Part shown: positions 30,042-36,175 of the stretch, piece by piece
How positions within the stretch are numbered: position 1 is the stretch's first letter
Layout of the letters: each line of letters begins with the position of its first letter
Assembly: GCA_001298575.1 (NCBI GenBank)
Contig: LJCV01000302.1
Coordinates: forward strand, 1 to 36,175
Origin: Actinobacteria bacterium OK074
GTDB taxonomy: Bacteria; Actinomycetota; Actinomycetes; Streptomycetales; Streptomycetaceae
DNA length: 36,175 nt
Direction: 5' to 3'
Notes under the pieces: model-generated
Seen by the model: the letters and a program-made list of their open reading frames with translations, nothing else
Database searches by the model: none
What the model was told of the DNA's origin: nothing
Translations under genes and position numbers: made by a program

Positions 30042-30977
30042 TTACTGCTTGACGCCGCCGGTGGCCAGGCCGCTCTGCCAGTAACGCTGGAGCATGAGGA
30101 AGGCCAGGACGAGCGGGACGATCGAGATCAGGGAGCCGGTCACGACGAGGGCGAGCATGTCGCTGCTGGCTCCGGCGCCGCCGTTCTGGGCCTGGTCGGC
30201 CCAGCGGGAGAGCCCGACGGTGATGGGGTACAGGTTCGGGTCGTTGAGCATGATCAGCGGCAGGAAGTAGTTGTTCCAGGTGGCGACGAGCGTGAACAGC
30301 ACGACGGTCACCAGGCCGGGCGCCAGCAGCCGCAGCGCGATGGTGCCGAAGATCCGGAACTCTCCGGCGCCGTCCATGCGGGCGGCCTCGATGAGGCTGT
30401 CGGGGACGGCGTCCTCGGCGTAGATCCGCATCAGGTAGAGGCCGAACGGGCTGATGAGGGAGGGCAGGATGACCGCCCAGGGGGTGTTGACCAGGCCCGC
30501 CTTGGCGAAGAGCAGATAGGTGGGGATCGCCAGCGCGGTGGTCGGGATCATGATGGCGCCGAGCACGAGGTTGAAGGCGGCGCCGTGGCCGCGGAAGCGG
30601 TACTTGGCGAACCCGTATCCGGCGGCCGCCGCGAGCAGGGCGGCGCCGAGTGCGCTGACGCCGGCGTACAGGACGGTGTTGAGCAGCCAGCGGCCGAACA
30701 CCCCGTCGTCCTGGGTGAAGGTGGCCTTGATGTTCGACAGCAGCCGCGGGGTGTCGGAGAACCACAGACCGAAGCTGTTGAACAGGTCCTGGGTGCTCTT
30801 GGTGGAGGCGACGACCAGCCAGAACAGCGGCAGCAGGAAGTACGCCAGGACGGCCAGCATGGCGATCGTGAGCGGGGTGCTGCGGCGGTGGACCGGCGAC
30901 CGGCGCCGGGTCCGGGCCTCGGCGGGCAGCCGCTTCGCCTTCGAGGTGGTGGGAGCAGCGGGCGTCACGGTGGTCAT
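30042..30977 (-). CDS. Sugar ABC transporter permease (MalG/LacG-like)
   Basis: The protein has 311 residues from ATG 30977, which overlaps the stop of the partner permease (ATGA), with AGGAGG upstream. After a basic N-terminal tail there are six membrane helices (AMLAVLAYFLLPLFWLVV is the first). The EAA loop for the ATPase is EAARMDGAGEFRIFGTIALR, and the C-terminus ends GLATGGVKQ as usual for MalG-type subunits. It pairs with the MalF-type subunit to import an oligosaccharide. No ATPase gene is present, consistent with energising by a shared MsiK-type protein elsewhere, as is common in Streptomyces. Confidence 0.95.
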   Translation of the reverse strand: MTTVTPAAPTTSKAKRLPAEARTRRRSPVHRRSTPLTIAMLAVLAYFLLPLFWLVVASTKSTQDLFNSFGLWFSDTPRLLSNIKATFTQDDGVFGRWLLNTVLYAGVSALGAALLAAAAGYGFAKYRFRGHGAAFNLVLGAIMIPTTALAIPTYLLFAKAGLVNTPWAVILPSLISPFGLYLMRIYAEDAVPDSLIEAARMDGAGEFRIFGTIALRLLAPGLVTVVLFTLVATWNNYFLPLIMLNDPNLYPITVGLSRWADQAQNGGAGASSDMLALVVTGSLISIVPLVLAFLMLQRYWQSGLATGGVKQ

Positions 30978-31885
30978 GAGGTCCTCCTGCGGTTCGCGGT
31001 GAGCAGGAAGGCGTACGACACGATCACGATGACCAGCCCGAGGACGAAGGACACCGTGGCCGCGTAGTTGGTCTGCTGGCTGATGAACGCGACGGAGTAG
31101 GCGTAGAGGTTGGCGGTGTAGGAACTGTCGATGACGGCGGGGGCGACCTTCATCAGCAGGTTCGGTTCGTTGAACAGCTGGAAGCTGCCGATCACCGAGA
31201 ACAGCAGGGTGAGGGTCAACGCCGGGCGCAGCGCGGGGAGTTTGACGGACCAGGCGATCCGCCAGGCGCCGGCGCCGTCCATGGCGGCCGCCTCGTAGAG
31301 CTCGGCGGGGACGGTGCGCAGGGCGGCGTACAGGATGATCATGTTGTAGCCGACGAACTCCCAGGTCACGATGTTGGCGAGGCTGCCGAGCATCCAGCTG
31401 TCGCTGAGGAAGTGCGGGGCCGGAAGGTGGAGATCGCGGCTGATCTGGGCGAAGGGGCCGAAGTCGGGGCCGTAGAGGTAGCCCCACATGAGGGTGGCGA
31501 TCACGCTCGGGACGGCGTATGGGACGAAGATGCCGAGCCGGATCACGCGGGACAGCCGCAGCAGGCCGCTGTCCAGCGCGAGCGCGAAGGCCAGGGCGAG
31601 GAGCAGCATGACGGGGACCTGGATGAGGAAGAACAGGGCGACCCGGCCGAGACCTTCGAGGAGAAGCGGGTCCTTCAGGGCCGTCACGTAGTTGTCCAGG
31701 CCGACGAAGGCCGAGCCGCCGATGAGCCTTTCCCGGAAGAGGCTGAGGTAGGCGGCGTAGCCGAGCGGGGCGAGGAAGAGCAGCAGGAACAGCACCATGA
31801 ACGGGGCGATGAACAGGGCCCCCGCCGTGCCGTGGCTCCGCCGGGACGGTGATGTGGTGCGGGCGGACGCTGTGGTGGTCGCCAT
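30974..31885 (-). CDS. Sugar ABC transporter permease (MalF/LacF-like)
   Basis: The protein has 303 residues from ATG 31885 with GGGAGG upstream. Six membrane helices are visible, starting ALFIAPFMVLFLLLFLAPLG. The EAA loop is YEAAAMDGAGAWRIAWSVKLP. It is the first transmembrane subunit of the sugar importer, starting 2 bp after the binding-protein stop and overlapping the next permease, so binding protein and both permeases are translated together. Confidence 0.95.
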   Translation of the reverse strand: MATTTASARTTSPSRRSHGTAGALFIAPFMVLFLLLFLAPLGYAAYLSLFRERLIGGSAFVGLDNYVTALKDPLLLEGLGRVALFFLIQVPVMLLLALAFALALDSGLLRLSRVIRLGIFVPYAVPSVIATLMWGYLYGPDFGPFAQISRDLHLPAPHFLSDSWMLGSLANIVTWEFVGYNMIILYAALRTVPAELYEAAAMDGAGAWRIAWSVKLPALRPALTLTLLFSVIGSFQLFNEPNLLMKVAPAVIDSSYTANLYAYSVAFISQQTNYAATVSFVLGLVIVIVSYAFLLTANRRRTS

Positions 31886-31887
31886 CG

Positions 31888-33279
31888 TCAGCCTCCCTTG
31901 ACCGTGAAGCCCTGGCTCTTGGCGAAGGTCGTGATGCGCGACTGCCAGGAACCGAGCGCGCGGACGGTGTCGGACCTGTCGGCGAGGGACTTGCCGACGG
32001 TCTCGGTCCAGTCGGTGGCCACCCGGTCGAGGAACGGCGGCCACTGGAAGGAGGGGTCGACCTTGGTGCTGATGTCCGCGAAGACCTGGTTGACCTGCTG
32101 GCCGCCGTAGAAGTCGGGCTTGTCGCCGAGGAAGGCGGAGTCGGCGAGCAGCGCCTTGGTCGCCGGGAAGAAGAACTGCTCGGTGGCGAACATCCTGGCG
32201 CCGGCGGGGTCGCTGTTGAGGAACTGCGCGAACACCGCTGCCTGGATGGGGTTCTTGGTGGAGCGGATGACCGCGGTGGTCGAGCCGCCCCAGTTGCCGG
32301 CGCTGGGTTTGGCGGCGTCCCACTGCGGCAGCGGGGCCGCCCGCCACGTGCCCGCGGTGGCCTTGGCGGAGCCGGAGAGGAAGGCCGGGCCCCAGGCCCC
32401 GGTGAGCCAGGTGGCGTACTTGCCCTTGTTGAGGGCGGCGTACCAGCCGTCGGTGAAGTCCGGCTCGACGCCGATCACGCCCTCCTTGGCGAGGGTGCCC
32501 CAGTACCCGCCGAGCTTCCTGGAGACCGCGTCGTCGACGCTGACGGCGATGTCGCTCCTGCCGGAGCTCACATACGGCTTGCCGCCCGCCTGCCAGAGCA
32601 GACCGTGCCAGGCGGCGGGCTGGTTCGCGGCGAGGTTGGTGAGGTACACGTCCGGGTCGGCCTTGTGCAGCTTGCGCGCCGCCGCGGCGAACTCGTCCCA
32701 GGTACCGGGGACTTCGATGCCGTGCTCGTCGAAGATGTCCTTGCGGTACAGCATGCCCATCGGGCCGGTGTCCTGCGGGATCGCCCAGATCTCGCCGCCG
32801 CTGCCGCCGACCTGGCTCCAGGTCCAGTCCACGAACGTGGACTTGAGCGCGGAGGCGCCGTACGGGCGCAGGTCCAGCAGACTGTCGGTGACGGTGAACG
32901 TCGGGATGGCCTGGAACTCCATCTGCACCATGTCCGGGGCGCCGCTGCCGGCCTTGAGCGCGGTGCGCAGCTTCGTGTACTGGGGCGTGCCCTGGCCGGC
33001 GTTGACGACCTTGACCTTGACGGCCGGGTACTTCTTCTCGAAGAGCGCGATCTCCTTGTCGATGTTCGGGACCCAGGTCCAGAACGTCAGCTCGGTCGAG
33101 GTCTTCATGGCCTTGTCGATGTCGGCCCGGCTGACCGGCGCGGCGGAGGCGGAGCCGCCCCCGGAGTCACCGCCGCCGCAGGCCGTGAGGGCGGCGCCGA
33201 GCGACAGCGCGCCCGTCGCGGTGAGGAACAGGCGACGGTTCATGGAGGAGGAGCCGGCGATGGATCCGGATGTGGGCAT
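31888..33279 (-). CDS. Lipoprotein extracellular solute-binding protein, family 1
   Basis: The protein has 463 residues. ATG 33279 is preferred over ATG 33243 because only the former has a GGGAG ribosome site. The signal peptide contains NRRLF before the hydrophobic core and ends in the lipobox LTAC (Cys34), followed by a Gly/Ser-rich tether. The body is a cluster-B sugar-binding protein (ELTFWTWVPNIDKEIALFEKKYP, YGLLWQAGGKPY-like, EFAQFLNSDPAGARMFATE-like segments). The length is typical. It captures an oligosaccharide, probably galactose- or arabinose-containing given the two hydrolase genes downstream, for the permeases at 30042-31885. Confidence 0.95.
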   Translation of the reverse strand: MPTSGSIAGSSSMNRRLFLTATGALSLGAALTACGGGDSGGGSASAAPVSRADIDKAMKTSTELTFWTWVPNIDKEIALFEKKYPAVKVKVVNAGQGTPQYTKLRTALKAGSGAPDMVQMEFQAIPTFTVTDSLLDLRPYGASALKSTFVDWTWSQVGGSGGEIWAIPQDTGPMGMLYRKDIFDEHGIEVPGTWDEFAAAARKLHKADPDVYLTNLAANQPAAWHGLLWQAGGKPYVSSGRSDIAVSVDDAVSRKLGGYWGTLAKEGVIGVEPDFTDGWYAALNKGKYATWLTGAWGPAFLSGSAKATAGTWRAAPLPQWDAAKPSAGNWGGSTTAVIRSTKNPIQAAVFAQFLNSDPAGARMFATEQFFFPATKALLADSAFLGDKPDFYGGQQVNQVFADISTKVDPSFQWPPFLDRVATDWTETVGKSLADRSDTVRALGSWQSRITTFAKSQGFTVKGG

Positions 33280-33650
33280 GGTGAACTCCCGCCGAGGTGA
33301 AGGGGACCGCACGCCGGGCGAGGGTGTGCGGAAAGGGATGTCGAAGGGGAGACGGGCGCAGGCGTGACGATCCGGACGTCGGGGCGACGGGTCCGGGAAG
33401 CGTGGCTACGCGGGCCGCGACCGGCGTACGGCAGACAGGTGTGTGCGGGACGGGCCGGCCGGCGCTGCGACCGTGCGGCTCGTGAGCCGCTGGGTGAAGG
33501 GGAGTGCGCGCGTCGTGCGGACCGCGGGGTCTTCCGCGGTGGCGGGGCGCGGTCGGAGTGGGGAGGGGCTGAGCTGTGGCCGGTACGGCGGCCGGCCCCT
33601 GGGATCACCCGCCGGGCCGGGGCTCCGCGGCCCGGACCGATCGGCGCTGT
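33280..33650 (-). promoter_or_regulatory. Spacer between lacI-type gene and binding-protein gene, with hairpin at 33521-33540
   Basis: This 371-bp spacer should hold the promoter of the transport operon, although no convincing -35/-10 pair or LacI-type palindrome was found near 33300-33420. ACCGCGG (33521-33527) and CCGCGGT (33534-33540) form a perfect 7-bp stem over 6 nt, 111 bp after the regulator stop; it could terminate the regulator transcript. Confidence 0.35.
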
Positions 33651-34793
33651 TCAGTGGTGGGTGGCCGGGCCTCCCTCCGGGAGCGGGATACCGGACGCCT
33701 CTCCTCGGGCCCGGGAGGCGCTGTGTCGCCGACGTCCCGGGGGCGTCCGGGGCGGCGGGGGCTGGGTCGAGGCACGGACGACGAGGTCGACCGGTGGGTC
33801 GCTCGTCGGCAGAGCCTCTGCCTCCGGGTTCTCGATGGCGTGCACGAGTCGCTTGAGCCCCTCCTGTGCCACGATGTCGAACGGCTGGCGCACCGTGGTC
33901 AGCGGCGGAGTCACATAGGCGGCGACCGGGATGTCGTCGAAGCCGACGACGCTGACATCCTCCGGCACCCGTCGGCCGGCTTCCGTCAGGGCCCGGATCA
34001 GGCCGATGGCCATGTCGTCGTTGGCGGCGAACACCGCCGTCACGTCGGGGTCGGCGGTCAGCTCCCGGCCCGCCGCGTAGCCGGACGCGGCCGACCAGTC
34101 GCCCTCGAAGACCGGCGGTTCGTCCCTGCCATGTACGGCCAGGGCCGCCCGCCATCCCCGGAGACGGTCCTTGGCGGCGTACCACCGCTGGGGACCGGCG
34201 AGGTGATGGACGGTCGCGTGCCCCAGGTCCAGCAGATGCTCCACGGCCGCCCGGGCCATCAGGTCGGCGTCGCCGCCCCCGGCCAGCACCGTGGAGCCCG
34301 TGAAGGGCGGTGGCGCGCCGAGGACCAGGACCGGCACGCTGAGGCGGACGGAGAGCTCGTCGGCGCCCGCTTCCTCCTCGATCGGCTCGGAGACGACGAT
34401 CCCGTCCACACCCTGGTCGAGGAGCGAGTCGACGGCGCCGGCGAGCCCCGCGGGGTCGCCTTCCATCGTGTTGACCACGCGGAGCGCGTAGCCCGTGTCC
34501 CGGACGGACCGTTCCACGCCCATGAGCAGTGAGGCCGGGCCGTACAGGGCGGTGCCCAGGGTCACCACGCCGATCGAGCGGGTCCGCCCGGAGGCCAGCG
34601 CCCGGGCGGCGTTGTTGCGGCGATAGCCGAGCTGCTCGGCGGCTTCCAGGACGCGCCGGCGCACGTCGGCGGAGACGTACGGCTCGTCGTTGAAGACCCG
34701 CGACACCGTCTTCTGCGAGACCCCGGCCACCCGGGCCACGTCCACGCTGCGCGGCGCCCCGGGACTCCCGTCCCGCCCTGTACCTCGCGTCAT
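33651..34793 (-). CDS. LacI-family transcriptional regulator
   Basis: The protein has 380 residues from ATG 34793 with GGGAG six bases upstream. Residues ~16-60 are a LacI helix-turn-helix and hinge (VDVARVAGVSQKTVSRVFND, then RRRVLEAAEQLGYRRN and ARALASGRT). A periplasmic-binding-like effector domain follows (IGVVTLG, GVDGIVVSEP, DVTAVFAANDDMAIGLI, VSVVGFDDIPVAAYVTPPLTT). The Pro/Arg-rich tail after ~345 is longer than usual. It most likely represses the downstream binding-protein/permease/hydrolase operon and its own gene until the sugar is present. Confidence 0.95.
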   Translation of the reverse strand: MTRGTGRDGSPGAPRSVDVARVAGVSQKTVSRVFNDEPYVSADVRRRVLEAAEQLGYRRNNAARALASGRTRSIGVVTLGTALYGPASLLMGVERSVRDTGYALRVVNTMEGDPAGLAGAVDSLLDQGVDGIVVSEPIEEEAGADELSVRLSVPVLVLGAPPPFTGSTVLAGGGDADLMARAAVEHLLDLGHATVHHLAGPQRWYAAKDRLRGWRAALAVHGRDEPPVFEGDWSAASGYAAGRELTADPDVTAVFAANDDMAIGLIRALTEAGRRVPEDVSVVGFDDIPVAAYVTPPLTTVRQPFDIVAQEGLKRLVHAIENPEAEALPTSDPPVDLVVRASTQPPPPRTPPGRRRHSASRARGEASGIPLPEGGPATHH

Positions 34794-34830
34794 GACGTCT
34801 CCCGATGGCCGCACGGTGGAGCCTGATTCT

Positions 34831-34851
34831 GTCAGACGCCGTGTGTCTGAC
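34831..34851 (-). promoter_or_regulatory. Perfect inverted repeat, candidate operator in front of the LacI-type gene
   Basis: GTCAGAC (34831-34837) and GTCTGAC (34845-34851) are exact complements with a 7-nt spacer. The site lies about 38 bp upstream of the regulator ATG and just downstream of the predicted transcription start, a position suited to autorepression. Confidence 0.55.
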
Positions 34852-34861
34852 TGCGCGGTCA

Positions 34862-34891
34862 TGTCTACGCAGTCATGCGAGGTGCCGTCAA
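34862..34891 (-). promoter_or_regulatory. Candidate promoter of the LacI-type gene
   Basis: On the minus strand TTGACG (34891-34886) and TAGACA (34867-34862) are separated by 18 bp, close to the vegetative -35/-10 consensus of Streptomyces. A second inverted repeat, GAACGT-N7-ACGTTC (34899-34917), lies just upstream of the -35 element. Confidence 0.5.
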
Positions 34892-34917
34892 GAGTTCGGA
34901 ACGTATCCGTAACGTTC

Positions 34918-35327
34918 GGTCCGAGGCGGGACACCGGCCTGCTCAAGGCGCGGACGGAGCCCGACCGGGGCTTTTCCCCGCTCGGCGCGGGCGGTGTCTG
35001 CCGGGGCCGCGGTGCCGGCGGGTGCCGGGGCCGCTCGCGGAGGGGGGACCCGTCACACCCGGGAACACCGCTCCACGGCAGGGCACGGCCCGTCGCGCGG
35101 CGAGAGCCGCGTCTCCAGCAGCAGGCTCGGCCGCTTCCCCCGGGCGGTGGGGTCGACGGCGGCCGTTCCCACGTCCCCGGGCCGCGGGCGTCGAACCCGT
35201 GGCAGTGTGGGAGGCGGGGGCGGTCGGCGGCGTCGTCGACGAGTACCCGAACGGGCCGCGGCCCGGCGTGCGAACCGTGCCCGCGCTGCCGGGGCCACCG
35301 CGTGAGCGAGCCGAAGGAGAGCCGGTC
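34918..35327. other. Spacer without recognisable gene
   Basis: About 410 bp of very GC-rich sequence upstream of the DUF427 gene. In-frame extension upstream of the chosen start has no family similarity, and I see no RNA gene or repeat here. Confidence 0.5.
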
Positions 35328-36140
35328 ATGAGCACGTTCCCCACCGCGCGCGACGTCAGGACCACCCCCGAAGGGCTCCTGTGGGAGCCGAGCCCACGCT
35401 GGGTGCGCGGCCGCAAGGGCGAGGTCACCGTCGTCGACAGCAGGCACCCCGTCCTCGTCTGGGAGCCCGGCGTGCCGGTACCGCTGTACGCCTTCCCGCG
35501 CGCCGAGGTCCGCGAGGACCTGCTCCGCCCGGCGAAGAACCCCCCGACCGGCACGCACACCGGCTCACGGATCTTCTACGACCTCGAAGCCGACGGCGAG
35601 ACGGTGGAGAACGCGGCGTGGACGTTCCCGGCCGCCGACCTCCGCGGACACATCGCCTTCGAGTGGTTCCGCCGCGTCGGCCGGGGCCTGGACCACTGGT
35701 ACGAGGAGGAGGAAGAGATCTTCATCCACCCCCGCGACCCGCACAAACGGGTGGACGCCATCCCCGGCAGCCGGCACGTCCGGGTCGAGATCGACGGCAC
35801 GGTCGTCGCCGACACCCGCCGCCCGGTCCTGCTCTTCGAGACCGGCCTGCCGACCCGGTACTACATCCCCCGTGAGGACGTCCGCCTGGACCTGTTCGAA
35901 CCGACCGACCACAGCACCGGATGCCCCTACAAGGGAACGGCCACGTACTGGTCGTGGCGGGGCGCGGCCGGCACCGACGTCCCGCCGAACGTCGTGTGGA
36001 GCTACCCGGAACCGCTGCCCGCGGTCGGCGCCGTCAAGGACCTCCTGTCCTTCTACAACGAGGCGGTCGACCTCGTCGTGGACGGCGAACGCCTGGAGCG
36101 GCCCGTCACCCACTTCACCGAGACGCTCTCGCCGACGTGA
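35328..36140 (+). CDS. Two-domain DUF427 protein
   Basis: The protein has 270 residues from ATG 35328 with GGAGA upstream. Two tandem DUF427 domains are visible: one around residues 25-125 (VDSRHPVLVWEPGVPVPLYAFP, EVREDLL, THTGSRIFYDL, ENAAWTFP) and one around 150-250 (VRVEIDGTVVADTRRPVLLFE, LPTRYYIPREDVRLDLF, TGCPYKGTATYWSW, VVWSYPEPLP). Short helices and beta strands dominate and there is no signal or membrane segment. The family is widespread in actinobacteria and its biochemical role is not established. The gene is divergent from the LacI-type regulator gene. Confidence 0.9.
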   Translation: MSTFPTARDVRTTPEGLLWEPSPRWVRGRKGEVTVVDSRHPVLVWEPGVPVPLYAFPRAEVREDLLRPAKNPPTGTHTGSRIFYDLEADGETVENAAWTFPAADLRGHIAFEWFRRVGRGLDHWYEEEEEIFIHPRDPHKRVDAIPGSRHVRVEIDGTVVADTRRPVLLFETGLPTRYYIPREDVRLDLFEPTDHSTGCPYKGTATYWSWRGAAGTDVPPNVVWSYPEPLPAVGAVKDLLSFYNEAVDLVVDGERLERPVTHFTETLSPT

Positions 36141-36175
36141 CGCGCCCGCCGGACAGACCCACGGCGCGGGCCCGG

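Noticed and set aside
27814..30765. In-frame extension of the secreted hydrolase upstream through the GH42 and permease genes
   Set aside because: The extension is an out-of-frame reading of GH42 and MalG; the signal peptide and AGGAGG place the true start at 27813.
34875..35327. Longer start for the DUF427 protein
   Set aside because: The upstream in-frame sequence has no DUF427 similarity, and the ATG at 35328 has a good ribosome site.
1..36175. CRISPR arrays, tRNA or rRNA genes, replication or phage attachment sites
   Set aside because: No spaced identical repeats of CRISPR type, no tRNA cloverleaf or rRNA sequence, and no integrase with att-like repeats were recognised by eye.

Overview
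The window looks like Streptomyces chromosome. It is very GC-rich, has GTG starts and GGAGG-type ribosome sites, carries in-frame TTA (bldA) codons in several genes, and holds many actinobacterial insertion-sequence relics. All assignments come from reading the translated sequence and comparing motifs from memory; no database search was run.

Left part (1-4289): the N-terminal end of a modular type I polyketide synthase reads off the left edge on the minus strand. It is a loading module, KSQ (active-site Cys replaced by Gln) followed by a malonyl-type AT. Divergent from it is a crotonyl-CoA carboxylase/reductase-like gene (ccr) with an altered motif. Immediately after the ccr stop codon sits a transposon-like unit (4290-6021): an IS5-family element, a SnoaL-like gene and an inverted fragment of the same element, flanked by TAA on both sides.

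Middle part (6087-17375): a PucR-type regulator, an IS4 transposase relic, an amino-acid dehydrogenase/MFS exporter pair flanked by related inverted repeats, and an IS701-like relic. Then comes a tightly coupled operon (11176-17124): 4-hydroxymandelate synthase (HmaS), hydroxymandelate oxidase (Hmo), a BacA/SalX-like prephenate-processing protein, a full-length malate synthase G homologue with changed residues beside the glyoxylate site, and a quinone-oxidoreductase-like enzyme. It ends in what may be the severed first ~40 codons of a ketoacyl-ACP synthase III gene. I infer a shikimate-derived building-block pathway: prephenate, 2-oxo acid, mandelate-type acid, glyoxylate-type acid, then either condensation with acetyl-CoA or reductive amination, probably feeding the neighbouring polyketide system. 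This gene combination matches no pathway I know and is the best candidate for a new system.

Right-middle part (17314-25954): general metabolism and decay. It holds an aldo/keto reductase with its MmyB-like regulator, an SDR divergent from a LysR regulator fused to a transposase-derived DUF4096 domain, a gutted SDR, a frameshifted membrane protein, and a cluster of gene fragments (histidine kinase, DUF2255, MmyB-like regulator, zinc alcohol dehydrogenase).

Right part (25959-36140): an intact carbohydrate-uptake operon on the minus strand: LacI regulator, lipoprotein solute-binding protein, two permeases, a GH42 beta-galactosidase and a secreted sialidase-fold hydrolase with a ricin-type lectin domain, closed by a strong terminator hairpin. 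Its likely substrate is a galactose- or arabinose-containing plant polysaccharide. No ABC ATPase is present, as expected if a shared MsiK-type ATPase is used. A two-domain DUF427 protein closes the window.
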